Under the pieces are notes generated by a model. The model saw nothing but the letters and a program-made list of their open reading frames with translations, had not been told where the DNA came from and did not search any database. From Prostheceraeus crozeri (Eukaryota > Platyhelminthes > Polycladida > Euryleptidae), in NCBI GenBank assembly GCA_907163375.1, contig CAJQUW010006363.1, forward strand, positions 1,676,512 through 1,740,511: a stretch of DNA of 64,000 nucleotides, given 5' to 3'. A program made the translations under genes and the position numbers. Positions 32,382-41,053 of the stretch are shown here, in pieces; the stretch's first letter is position 1; every line of letters starts with the position of its first letter.

Positions 32382-33070
32382 GTTCTTATTCTCGCATGAT
32401 TGTTATTCCTCAGGATGAATATGTGCAATTGACTGCCATGCAGCAAGTAAAGCAACCTCTTGCAAATCAAATGTATAGGAAAGAAATAGATTATCAGCAA
32501 AATGTTCACATCAAAGATCCACATCGTGCTGTATTATTACAATCGGAAACTGTTGAGCAATTGAAAAACTTGAAGAATAAGATGCGTGACTCTGTATCGA
32601 CTGCTACACCTTTAGCATCTCGCGCACATGCCATATCTCTTTTCAACAGTATTGAACCCCATCTCAATGTAAATGATAGAGGAGAAATCATTACAGATGA
32701 AAATAAAGTGATTGATGCTTCACGTTATGAAGACTTGATTCAGTATGCGACACGTAGAAAGCGCCGTCAGGGCTATGTTCCACCTGGTTGGTCATACTTT
32801 CTTAAACTATTGAAAAAGCATAATGTGCCAAAATTTGCTTTAAATAATGAGACATTGAAAGAACTTGATTCAACAGTGGCTACTACTCCAATGCTTCAGG
32901 CGATGAAAATGCCAACAAATTGGTTTAAGACGTCACCTGCTACATCCCCTCCCACACTCACTAAGCAAACAAGGGGAAGAACTCGACGTAGATCTGTATC
33001 GCCACTAAAACTGGTAAAAGGAAAACGTAAAACAGCTCCTCCCAGGAAATACATGTTCTCAGACTATTAA
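32378..33070 (+). CDS. Conserved Polinton protein with basic tail, left arm
   Basis: The 230-residue protein overlaps the ATPase stop by four bases. It has RYEDLIQYATRRKRR and PPGWSYFLKLLKKHNVP, a pair of motifs conserved in Polinton-like elements, and an Arg/Lys-rich C-terminus (TRGRTRRRSVSP). It is probably a virion or DNA-binding protein; no enzyme motif is visible. Confidence 0.6.
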   Translation: MSSYSRMIVIPQDEYVQLTAMQQVKQPLANQMYRKEIDYQQNVHIKDPHRAVLLQSETVEQLKNLKNKMRDSVSTATPLASRAHAISLFNSIEPHLNVNDRGEIITDENKVIDASRYEDLIQYATRRKRRQGYVPPGWSYFLKLLKKHNVPKFALNNETLKELDSTVATTPMLQAMKMPTNWFKTSPATSPPTLTKQTRGRTRRRSVSPLKLVKGKRKTAPPRKYMFSDY

Positions 33071-33071
33071 T

Positions 33072-33287
33072 ATGAAGCAGATGTGTTGCTTGCCATGTAA
33101 TGAGCCGCCAGAGGTGAATGTCGTTGTCACTTGCACTTGCTGCGCCAGCTCTCATAATGAAACCCCTAAGCAATGTGAACACGATCGCAAAACCGCTAAA
33201 GCTAAATGCTGCAGTTGTTGTAAATGTAGAAAGGGAAGAAAACAAAAAGATGAGAAGGAGGAAAAAGAGTCAGCCGTCATCGACTGA
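33072..33287 (+). CDS. Cysteine-rich small ORF overlapping the integrase, left arm
   Basis: A 71-residue frame begins two bases after the previous stop. It has many cysteines (CCLPC, CTCCASS, CCSCCKC) and a charged tail. Most of it overlaps, in another frame, the uncertain N-terminus of the integrase frame. Either it is a real metal-binding protein and integrase starts later, or it is a shadow. It is open in both arms. Confidence 0.35.
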   Translation: MKQMCCLPCNEPPEVNVVVTCTCCASSHNETPKQCEHDRKTAKAKCCSCCKCRKGRKQKDEKEEKESAVID

Positions 33288-34338
33288 ACGTTTGAAGTCA
33301 ATCTATTATGATGTAAAACATCCGGCAGGATTTGCATCTATCAAGAAATTATCAAAAGCGAGTGGTCTTCCACAATCACAAGTGAAACGATGGTTAAAGG
33401 GTCAGGCTACCTATACACTCCACAAACAAGCGAAAAAGAAGTACCGCACCCGCCATTATATTGTTCATGACATCGATGAACAGTGGCAAGCAGATTTGTG
33501 CGATGTTGCCTCCATTTCAAAACATAACTCGGGCAATAATTTTATTTTAACCGTCATTGATATTTTCTCGCGTTATGCGTGGGCTCAACCTTTAAAAACT
33601 AAAGAAGGGAAAGGAGTAGCAAAAGCATTCCAAACAATTTTTCGAGAAGGTCGCATTCCAAAAAGAATTCAGAGTGATCAAGGAAAAGAGTTTGAAAATC
33701 AGCATGTGACAAGATTATTTGAGAGGCATGACATTGAGTTGTTTAGTGTAAAGAGCGCTTATAAAGCTGCACTCGTTGAACGTTTTAATCGCACATTAAA
33801 AAATCGTTTGTGGCGACATTTTACTGCCAACTTGACACAAAATTGGACAAAGGTTCTACAAGATACACTCCATGCCTACAATCACTCTATCCATCGTTCT
33901 ATTGGACTCAGACCAGTAGATGTAAATGCTGACAATGTAGATAAAGTGCGCGAATCATTCCAACGTAAACGCACTCATGTGAAAAGTGATGTGAAAATTG
34001 GTGATAAAGTTCGTATCTCAAAAGTGAAAAGTGTTTTTGCTAAAGGGTACCTCCCGAATTGGACAGAGGAGGTATTTACAGTATCAAGGATTAATCAAAA
34101 AGACTCTCCGACCACCTACAAGTTGAAAGATTACGATAATGAAGAAATTGAGGGTAGCTTTTACCGCGATGAGATTGAGGTAGTCACTGAAAGTGAAACA
34201 TATTTGGTAGAGAAAATCATTCGATGTAAAAAACGGCAAGGTGAAGAATGGTGTCTTGTTAAATGGACTGGTTATCCTTCAAGTATGAACTCTTGGATGC
34301 GTCGTGCCGACATCTTTCATCTAAGTGATCGACAGTGA
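33118..34338 (+). CDS. Retroviral-type integrase with chromodomain, left arm
   Basis: The frame is open for 406 residues; true translation may begin later, near MRRRKKSQPSSTERLKSIYY, because the first 40 residues overlap a cysteine-rich frame. After a helix-turn-helix-like segment (ASGLPQSQVKRWLKG) comes the catalytic core. It has WQADLCDV (first Asp), RIQSDQGKEFEN (second Asp) and ALVERFNRTLKNRLWRHF (Glu), the DDE triad. The C-terminus has an SH3-like part and a chromodomain (YLVEKIIRCKK, CLVKWTGYPSSMNSW), which can steer insertion to chromatin marks. This is the c-integrase typical of Polintons. Confidence 0.9.
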   Translation: MSLSLALAAPALIMKPLSNVNTIAKPLKLNAAVVVNVEREENKKMRRRKKSQPSSTERLKSIYYDVKHPAGFASIKKLSKASGLPQSQVKRWLKGQATYTLHKQAKKKYRTRHYIVHDIDEQWQADLCDVASISKHNSGNNFILTVIDIFSRYAWAQPLKTKEGKGVAKAFQTIFREGRIPKRIQSDQGKEFENQHVTRLFERHDIELFSVKSAYKAALVERFNRTLKNRLWRHFTANLTQNWTKVLQDTLHAYNHSIHRSIGLRPVDVNADNVDKVRESFQRKRTHVKSDVKIGDKVRISKVKSVFAKGYLPNWTEEVFTVSRINQKDSPTTYKLKDYDNEEIEGSFYRDEIEVVTESETYLVEKIIRCKKRQGEEWCLVKWTGYPSSMNSWMRRADIFHLSDRQ

Positions 34339-34379
34339 TTCATGCAAAGTTGTAACTAACAATGTTTAGGGTTTGAGCT

Positions 34380-34835
34380 ATGAATCCAACTGCCTCATTT
34401 TATTCACGACCCTCCTACGTAAGTGGTGGAGGACAAATTTACATCGGTGCTCGCCGCCAACGTGGAGGTAGCATACTTGGTGCACTGAAATCTGTTGTAG
34501 CACCTCTCATATCCAATGTCGGTAGATCTTTAAAACGAAATGTTTTAAGTAATGCCGTTGGCTTTGCTGGTGATGTTGCTAGTGATCTTTCCAGAGGTAG
34601 AAGTTTTAAGAGCAGTTTGTTGAATCGTGGGAAGGAACGCGGTTTAAAAACATTGAAGCAGACCATTGCTGGTGTTACTCAAGGAAAGAAATCACCTAAA
34701 CGAATGAGAAAAGGAAGGAGGAAACATCGCGGAGCTGGTAAGGTGCAATCTTCAGTCAAAAGGCATTCACGCAAACGTCGCAGAGGCTCTAATCATTCAT
34801 CAGGCGCTAAACGACGACGCTGCTATAACTTCTAA
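34380..34835 (+). CDS. Basic minor capsid protein (adenovirus pVI/pX-like), left arm
   Basis: The 151-residue protein has a Gly-rich N-terminus (SGGGQIYIGARRQRGGS), a helical amphipathic part (ILGALKSVVAPLISNVGR) and a Lys/Arg-rich C-terminus (KRHSRKRRRGSNHSSGAKRR). This matches the layout of the Polinton minor capsid protein related to adenovirus pVI/pX. It sits directly upstream of the major capsid gene. The GG motifs may be protease sites, which cannot be shown from sequence alone. Confidence 0.65.
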   Translation: MNPTASFYSRPSYVSGGGQIYIGARRQRGGSILGALKSVVAPLISNVGRSLKRNVLSNAVGFAGDVASDLSRGRSFKSSLLNRGKERGLKTLKQTIAGVTQGKKSPKRMRKGRRKHRGAGKVQSSVKRHSRKRRRGSNHSSGAKRRRCYNF

Positions 34836-34837
34836 TC

Positions 34838-36114
34838 ATGGAGTGTAAAACTTCCGGTTTTTGTTTGTTCGATCAACAAGCCATACAGACAGATATTCTT
34901 AGTTCAAGTATTGTAGATTATCATCCTCGAACAGCTGAGAATGCTGGCCCCATTGAATTTGTTATTCCTGGTGGTAGTGATGACTACATAGATTTGAGTT
35001 ATGCGATGCTTGATTTGAGGTTTAGAATTCAACAAGCAGATGGAACTGCTATTGACGATGCACATAAAGTTGGACTGAACAATTTACCATTGACTACATT
35101 ACTTCGCGATGTTTCTCTAACGATTGGAGAGCAGCAGGTGGAAGGTGGTCAAAGCGATTATCCCTATAAATCATATTTCAATCATGTATCACAGTTTCAT
35201 CCAGCAGCACAAAAAGTCATATGGAAGCCATGGGATGGTACAGAGATGAAGCAGGAAAATTTGATGTTGAAACAAACAGTGGCTTTGTAAAGCGATCTGC
35301 TATGATTAAAGATAGTAGAGTATGTCAGCTATATGGTCCGCTGAATTTAGACTTCTTTAGACAGTCAAAGTTTTTACTGTGTAATACCAGCATGCGACTC
35401 AAGCTGACATTGAATAAGCCTGAATTTGCGCTGAATGCATTTGCTAAAGTTGACAATTTTAGAATTCATGTGGAAGATATTGCACTTTACATTCGTCGAG
35501 TAGTACCGAATCCAAGTGTCATTAGAGGGCATGCTGAAGGTCTTAACCGCCAAAATGCCATTTACCCCGTTCAGCATACAAAGCTTCTCACCTTTACAAT
35601 TCCGAAAGATCAAAAGAGTTTCATGAAAGATGGCCTCTTTCCATCGGAAGCACCGAAGCTCCTCATGGTGGCAATGGTTGAAAATGATGCATTTAATGGT
35701 AATATAAAGAAGAATCCTTTCAATTTTAAACACAATCAGTTAAGTGAAATTGCTTTACGTGTTAATGGTGTGAGTCATCCTGGTCCACCCTACAAACCAG
35801 ATTTTGCTTCGGATCAATTTATGCGCAGTTATGTTGATTTTATGGATGTCTTTGGCTTTTACAATACGGATGATACCAACGGACTGACTATGAAAGAGTT
35901 TAAGAGTGGATATACTATTTATGCATTTGATTTGACTGCTGACAGCGATATTAGTGCACCCTATCGTCAAGCGAACGTGCCTCATAATATTCGTTTGGAT
36001 TTGACGTTCAAAAGAACACTACCTGAGACGATCAATGTATTAATTTATGCAGTCTTCGATTCAAATATTGAAATTACAAAGTATCGTGACGTGATTCTTC
36101 AGTATAATCGTTAA
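34838..36114 (+). pseudogene. Double-jelly-roll major capsid protein, left arm (broken, one break)
   Basis: The product family is the Polinton major capsid protein: DYIDLSYAMLDLRFRI near the start, LTTLLRDVSLTIG, then YGPLNLDFFRQSKFLL and RLKLTLNK. These are typical of the hexon-like double jelly roll that forms the icosahedral shell. The copy in this arm is broken once; the copy in the right arm looks whole. It is flanked, as usual, by the minor capsid gene and the protease gene. Confidence 0.85.
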
Positions 36115-36575
36115 TGAGTTGGTTGACTGCTGACGATATTAAGACTAAAGTGCAGCATAATGCAGACGAAGCGACGTTGAAAGCTTTCGATAATGTCTAT
36201 TCACTCGATACCTTACCACCTGCAGTAAATCACTATCCCATCTTTATTGTGCTAAACACTCATTCACAGAATTTAGGCGGTGAGCATTGGAAAGCGATCT
36301 TTATTGGAAAAGACCGACGTGGTGAACTATTTGACTCTCTTGCTCAACCTCCAAATATACCAACACAGCAGTGGTTGAGAAAACATACGCGTCAATATCA
36401 GCGAAATGAACGCATACTACAACATCCACTTTCATCAACGTGTGGTGCTTTTGTACTGTACTTCATCTTAAAACGTTTACATGTATCTCGATTTGCATCT
36501 ATTATTCAAAACTTTTCATGTAATCCATCCTCTAATGAAAAAATGATTTGTAAGTTCTATCATGATTTGAAATAA
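36114..36575 (+). CDS. Adenain-like cysteine protease, left arm
   Basis: The 153-residue protein has the catalytic His in GGEHWKAIFIG, an acidic residue in GELFDSL, and Gln and Cys in LQHPLSSTCGAFVLYF. This is the H-D-Q-C arrangement of adenovirus protease and the Ulp1 fold. It would mature the virion proteins. Its ATG overlaps the capsid stop by one base (TAATG). Confidence 0.9.
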   Translation: MSWLTADDIKTKVQHNADEATLKAFDNVYSLDTLPPAVNHYPIFIVLNTHSQNLGGEHWKAIFIGKDRRGELFDSLAQPPNIPTQQWLRKHTRQYQRNERILQHPLSSTCGAFVLYFILKRLHVSRFASIIQNFSCNPSSNEKMICKFYHDLK

Positions 36576-36606
36576 AAACATCATGTTGGAAAAATTGTTT
36601 TTTATT
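36571..36606. terminator. Back-to-back polyadenylation signals
   Basis: AATAAA on the plus strand at 36571-36576 and on the minus strand at 36606-36601 serve the protease gene and the convergent TBP-like gene. Their coding ends are only 26 bases apart. Confidence 0.6.
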
Positions 36607-37147
36607 TTACAATCCGCTGGGTACGTACATACTCAATGAGATAGTCTAGGATCATATTTGCTTGTTCATGAGATTTTAGTCCAGTAATGATCACTTTACT
36701 ATTATGAAAGATTGCCACATGCACAGGCAACCAACAACTAATGAGAGCTGCAGGAAAAAGTTCGGGTTCATAACACAAACTGTAACTGCTGGTACGAATC
36801 TTCAAAAATGATAGACTGTCACTCAATTGAGTAGAGATCACCATATTGTCCACAGTCAGATTCGACATCACACACCTCTCCCTCTTCCATATCCGACGTA
36901 GTAGTCTTTGTAGCTCTAAGCGCATTGACTGCGCCGATGAATGAGAAAGGGCGCCGAGAATCTGTACAGTCCCATTTGGGAAGAGTTGAAGATTCCGTGA
37001 ATTGTTCATCTTCACTACTAACATTTGAGGACGGCCCGGGTAATACTTGCTGTTTGGAAGCTGTTGGCGTAATGTTGTGAGATCGATTTTGGTGTAGAGT
37101 CTGAAGCGACGGAGAATGTTGACGATGGTGTAGCGATGGCGCTTCAT
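36602..37147 (-). CDS. TATA-binding-protein-like protein, left arm
   Basis: From the ATG at 37147 the frame gives 181 residues, the size of the TBP core. Two repeats of the saddle fold are visible. Repeat 1 has TIVNILRRFRLYTKIDLTTL, YYPGRPQMLVVKM and LQLFPNGTVQILGALSHSSA, matching STVNL..LDL, Y.P.RF.AVIMRI and ALIFSSGKMVCTGAKSE of eukaryotic TBP. Repeat 2 has NMVISTQLSD, CYEPELFPAALI and VAIFHNSKVIITGLKSHEQA, matching NMVGSCDV, SYEPELFPGLIYRM and LLIFVSGKVVLTGAK. Seven residues, YEPELFP, are identical to host-type TBP. An upstream extension of the open frame to 37291 exists but adds nothing TBP-like. It would bind TATA promoters in the nucleus, possibly those of the element itself. The first 330 bases overlap another gene in a different frame. 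Confidence 0.8.
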   Translation of the reverse strand: MKRHRYTIVNILRRFRLYTKIDLTTLRQQLPNSKYYPGRPQMLVVKMNNSRNLQLFPNGTVQILGALSHSSAQSMRLELQRLLRRIWKRERCVMSNLTVDNMVISTQLSDSLSFLKIRTSSYSLCYEPELFPAALISCWLPVHVAIFHNSKVIITGLKSHEQANMILDYLIEYVRTQRIVK

Positions 37148-37484
37148 GATGAAAGAATGAGTAAATTGAGCGATGTACCTTCCTTTTATACTTTTCCCAA
37201 CTACCTTGATGAAATGTGAAGTTAGTATGAAGTTGGGAATGATAGAGTTGAATTCGCCGATTGTTGACGCGCAGCCAGATGCGATTTCCAATACGTGAAT
37301 GTCTTTTCATATAGAAGTATTTCAAGTCCTTCATGATATGATGTAGAGATTGAAAATGACGATAAGATAAAACAAACTCTCTTCTCACATTTCCAGTTGA
37401 ATCTTTGAAATAGACGTTTCGATCATGATCCGTTTCAATACGTTGTAGGGAATCTAATTTCCAACTCATGGTCGTGGTAATCAT
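36819..37484 (-). CDS. PC4-like domain protein with overprinted acidic tail, left arm
   Basis: The 221-residue frame has an N-terminal half related to the neighbouring 122-residue protein: WKLDSLQRIETDHDRNVYFK, then REFVLSYRHFQSLHHIMKDL and SWEKYKRKVHRSIYSFF. The pattern of a short strand block followed by [GEF][IV].L[ST]..QF..L..I resembles PC4/p15 coactivators (KGISL.PEQW..LK). The C-terminal half is Ser/Thr-rich and ends acidic (DMEEGEVCDVESDC); it lies on the TBP-like gene in another frame. A start five codons later (MSWKL) is used in the right arm. The PC4 assignment is tentative. Confidence 0.45.
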   Translation of the reverse strand: MITTTMSWKLDSLQRIETDHDRNVYFKDSTGNVRREFVLSYRHFQSLHHIMKDLKYFYMKRHSRIGNRIWLRVNNRRIQLYHSQLHTNFTFHQGSWEKYKRKVHRSIYSFFHHEAPSLHHRQHSPSLQTLHQNRSHNITPTASKQQVLPGPSSNVSSEDEQFTESSTLPKWDCTDSRRPFSFIGAVNALRATKTTTSDMEEGEVCDVESDCGQYGDLYSIE

Positions 37485-37490
37485 ATCTGA

Positions 37491-37859
37491 TTAAGATTTG
37501 CATAGTAGGGCGATGAACTCACGACGAATAAATGTCATGATGGAGCGATGTATGTATCTTCTATACTTCTCCCAATTGTATTTGCGAAATGAGAAACAGT
37601 TTGCGGAATGAGAATGGTAGATTTGAATTTCATTTCTGTAATGTTGAAGCCAAACTTGATCACCCAAGGAGATGAATCTTAATGTTTCAAAATATTCCAA
37701 ATCCCTCATGATATCATTGAGGTTGACAAATTGTCGCCATGTTAATGTAATTCCTCTTGATGTATGACCATGAGAATTTTTGAAATGTACGTTTCCATCA
37801 CGATCAACTCTGATATATTGTAGAGAGTCCAAAATCCAAGTCTTCATGATGTTATGCAA
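37491..37859 (-). CDS. PC4-like small protein, paralogue, left arm
   Basis: The 122-residue protein has WILDSLQYIRVDRDGNVHFK and GITLTWRQFVNLNDIMRDLE, then a second similar unit with QVWLQHYRNEIQIYHSHS and NWEKYRRYIHRSI. The two units may be an internal duplication of a PC4-like ssDNA-binding fold. It is a tandem paralogue of the gene at 36819-37484, seven bases away. It is divergent from the penton-like gene at 37883, with the two starts only 23 bases apart. Confidence 0.45.
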   Translation of the reverse strand: MHNIMKTWILDSLQYIRVDRDGNVHFKNSHGHTSRGITLTWRQFVNLNDIMRDLEYFETLRFISLGDQVWLQHYRNEIQIYHSHSANCFSFRKYNWEKYRRYIHRSIMTFIRREFIALLCKS

Positions 37860-37882
37860 AGTTGCAGATTAGCAATATAAAA

Positions 37883-39280
37883 ATGTCGTTTTATCATATT
37901 TTGCTTAGCAATGCGGCTACAAAGAGATTTACTAGCAATCGAGCCGCACTCTTTTCTACTCCCATTGATCATGCACAACAGCTAAATGGGAATTGGGAAG
38001 TGGGTGTCACTCAACTTGTTTATAGCAACTGTGTCTATACTTTTGATCATGAGGTGATGACTATTAATATGAGGCGTACAGCTGCTTATCAATGTGAAAA
38101 GGGGTGCCGAATATACATTCCACAGTGGCCAAAGAAAGATCTCTTATCATGTAAAAAGTTTATATATGATTTCTTGAATAAAGCGTGTAAACATATTGTC
38201 CAATTTACTCCGCACAATGATGATTATAATTATGTACATCATGTAGTTGAGAAAGATTGGATTGTTGGTTTAAGTCCAAGTTTAAGAAATGATTTAGGCT
38301 ACCTCGCTAGCGCCTTAACAAGCTATGATAATTTTAACGTTAATTACCACATAAGTGGTCATAAACAGTTAATATATCGAGAGGAAGCTTATTATGTAGA
38401 TCTTATTCCAAGAAATGAGAAGACGTTGGTGAAGAAGATTGTGATTAAGCCAAGAAAGACAAACATGACTCCTGAAACATTATTGAAGAAATTTAATTAT
38501 CTCCTTCGAGTTGATGACAAACAAGTGGCAACATTGACTTATATTAAATCATCTAATCATATTGCAATAAGTAAATTAAATGATGATGATCTAGTATTAG
38601 TTTGTTCAAAAGATTTTCATCAGTTCTTACGACATCGTTCTGCAGCTGTTCATGGAAAATCTGATATGCAACATTTACCATGTGAAAGGTCAAATCAATT
38701 TGATACAGAATGGGCCGTATCTTTATACAGAAAGTGTGTAGAGCCTTTTGGTGGTTTCTTACATGAAACAAGAGTGTTGATGCCTCGCATTATTACTTCG
38801 GTTAAATTGGTTGTAGATTATTTAAATGAAGTGATTAATGAGCAACATATTTCATTTTCTGAAAAAGAAGGTACTTTGTCTCTCACTATAAATGGAAAAG
38901 GTATTGAACTAATTATGGATAAAACTCTAATGGACATTTTGGGTTTTGATCAAAATATCTTTAAAAGTGGTACTGTAACCAAAGCTAGCGCAGACATGTC
39001 GCTATCGCGTCGTATTAACTATTTTCAGATATATTCCAATATTGGTGAAGATGTACGTGTGGGAGATGTTGAAGCTCCATTGCTAGCAATGATACCATAC
39101 CAGCCAAAAAGCTGCAGTATTTTATCTGAGCATACTTTCAAGAAAGTGCATTATACAAAGCTGAAATCAAACTACATCCCACAAATTGATATTGCCATTT
39201 ATGATGATGCTGGTGCGTTGATTCCTTTTCATAAAGATGCTGTGACAAGTATTACACTCCATTTCCGAATGAAGAGTTAA
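37883..39280 (+). CDS. Penton-like/minor capsid protein A, left arm
   Basis: Starting at MSFYHILLSNAA the protein has 465 residues. The motif LNGNWEVGVTQLVYSN near the start and IAIYDDAGALIPFHKDAV, ITLHFRMK at the end are the signature of a protein found in most Polinton-like elements next to the capsid genes. That protein is thought to be a penton or other vertex protein. A second copy of the family follows at 39320. Methionine 37862 is in frame but lacks the family start. Confidence 0.65.
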   Translation: MSFYHILLSNAATKRFTSNRAALFSTPIDHAQQLNGNWEVGVTQLVYSNCVYTFDHEVMTINMRRTAAYQCEKGCRIYIPQWPKKDLLSCKKFIYDFLNKACKHIVQFTPHNDDYNYVHHVVEKDWIVGLSPSLRNDLGYLASALTSYDNFNVNYHISGHKQLIYREEAYYVDLIPRNEKTLVKKIVIKPRKTNMTPETLLKKFNYLLRVDDKQVATLTYIKSSNHIAISKLNDDDLVLVCSKDFHQFLRHRSAAVHGKSDMQHLPCERSNQFDTEWAVSLYRKCVEPFGGFLHETRVLMPRIITSVKLVVDYLNEVINEQHISFSEKEGTLSLTINGKGIELIMDKTLMDILGFDQNIFKSGTVTKASADMSLSRRINYFQIYSNIGEDVRVGDVEAPLLAMIPYQPKSCSILSEHTFKKVHYTKLKSNYIPQIDIAIYDDAGALIPFHKDAVTSITLHFRMKS

Positions 39281-39319
39281 TGCAAAAGTATGCTAATATA
39301 TTTTTCCAATGTGAATAAT

Positions 39320-40840
39320 ATGGAAAGTGAAAATAAGGACTCGTTTCTAATCTACTTGCCCAGTAATGCTTCTATGAATAAATTTCCCAAAAATAAACCA
39401 TCAGACTATCGAGTAGAATTAAATCGGCCACTGCATTTAGAAGGTGAATGGGAAGTTGGCGTTTCTAGTATTTGCTATGATAGCAATATTCAGAATGTGA
39501 ATGATTTGGAAGAAATGATATTGACTCCTCGCACCCATGATGGAATAACGATGAATAATGCATTTCAGTTCCCATACAATTTAACATCAGATGGAAAGTG
39601 GAACTATGAATGGATTCAGATAAAATCAGATTCTTATGAGCCATTTGGGAATGAGAAAATTATTAAGGCATTCAACAGTGGTAATACTTCCATCATGAAG
39701 AATAAAAATCAGAAAGCTTATGAGTTTACTATCTATCATTGGAGTGGGAGACAGTTCCTCCGCTTTCATTCTTTTACTAAAGGTCTTACGCTGAGGTTGG
39801 ATAGTGAATTCTATCCACATCTTGGTTTTGGTCATGGACTACATCTAACGTCAATTGCTACTGCAAATGTTAAAAAAGTTTATTCAACTCGAATCAACAA
39901 ATTTCATTATAGATTTAAAATATTTGATGAAGATGTTGTAGAATGCGAAGAACGCATCATTTTGAAAAAGCGTGGTGTTCAACCTTTATCACTTATTGAG
40001 TTAGTAAAACGATGGAATGAGACTGTGGGTAAGAAGTATGGAGAGAAAATTATGGCGGACAAAAATAAGTTGGTTATTCAGAAATATAATGACAAACTTA
40101 CAGTTTATTTCTCTCCAACCTTGCGTCATTTTGTAAGACATTATACGCCTATTATTGGAAGCGGTGTGGTGTATGGTTCTCATGAATATCACACTAAAGC
40201 TGATTCAGTTAATGATGAATGGTGGGTGGACATCTATGGCGATCGCATCAAGAAAATTTACCAGTCTTATGAAGAATCTAAAGTTGCTATCAATATAATG
40301 CCGCGTCTATATCATACAGTTGAAAGCTTCATTCATGTAGTAAATCCTTATATACAACAGAAGTTGAAGCATGTGATGAAAAGTAAATATGATGTAAAGA
40401 CACACCACATTTCGTTTTCAATTGAAAAACAACGCGTTGTTCTGAAACTGGGTGATGACATTCAATGTCAATTGAGTAAAAATTTGAAAAAACTCTTTGG
40501 CTTTTCAATGCTACAAACTGTGTTTGCTGCTGCGCATACGATTGGTATAGAAACACCAATGACACTTGATAAACATGAACAACACCTTTACATTCAAAGT
40601 GATTTGATTTTACCTATTTCTGTTGGCGAGAAAAAAGAATACATTTTACGTGATTTCATTCATGATAAAGACGCTTCATATGGAATAGTCGAGAAGATGT
40701 TTGAATCTATTTTCTATCATCCCGTCGTCAAACAAACTATACCCTCTATTGCTATCAAAATTACCAATGGTTTACAAGAGTGTATCCATGTGAAAGATAC
40801 TAAATCCCTCGTAACTTTAGTGTTTCGGAAAACAAAGTGA
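39320..40840 (+). CDS. Penton-like/minor capsid protein B, left arm
   Basis: The 506-residue protein begins MESENKDSFLIYLPSNASMN and has LHLEGEWEVGVSSICYDSN, the same family signature as the gene before it. The start chosen is the methionine before the family-typical F.IYLPSNAS.. block. The two are clear paralogues in tandem with low identity overall. Different roles at the vertex (base and spike) are possible but inferred. Confidence 0.65.
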   Translation: MESENKDSFLIYLPSNASMNKFPKNKPSDYRVELNRPLHLEGEWEVGVSSICYDSNIQNVNDLEEMILTPRTHDGITMNNAFQFPYNLTSDGKWNYEWIQIKSDSYEPFGNEKIIKAFNSGNTSIMKNKNQKAYEFTIYHWSGRQFLRFHSFTKGLTLRLDSEFYPHLGFGHGLHLTSIATANVKKVYSTRINKFHYRFKIFDEDVVECEERIILKKRGVQPLSLIELVKRWNETVGKKYGEKIMADKNKLVIQKYNDKLTVYFSPTLRHFVRHYTPIIGSGVVYGSHEYHTKADSVNDEWWVDIYGDRIKKIYQSYEESKVAINIMPRLYHTVESFIHVVNPYIQQKLKHVMKSKYDVKTHHISFSIEKQRVVLKLGDDIQCQLSKNLKKLFGFSMLQTVFAAAHTIGIETPMTLDKHEQHLYIQSDLILPISVGEKKEYILRDFIHDKDASYGIVEKMFESIFYHPVVKQTIPSIAIKITNGLQECIHVKDTKSLVTLVFRKTK

Positions 40841-40872
40841 AGTCATTGTGATATGTTTATTGAAATAAAAAT

Positions 40873-41053
40873 ATGTATATGAAAAAGTCTTTTCACAGAT
40901 ATAGGGGGAATGGGCTGACTGTAGGCATATATTCACAAGGAAGAAACGATCTCATGCGATACATAAAACAACCATGTATATCTACAAAAAGCAACATCAA
41001 AATACTGAGTTAAAGTTGATTATGTCAATACATCTCCTGAATGTGGTAGCGTG
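40873..41053 (+). pseudogene. Remnant copy of the polymerase zinc finger, left arm
   Basis: A short stretch downstream of the penton-like gene reads like WADCRHIFTRKKRSHAIHK, close to ADCGHMFTRKHSLLRHIKQR in the N-terminus of polymerase B of the same element. It overlaps the 3' end of the polymerase gene on the other strand. It is a decayed duplicate and is present in both arms, so it predates the arm duplication. Confidence 0.5.
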
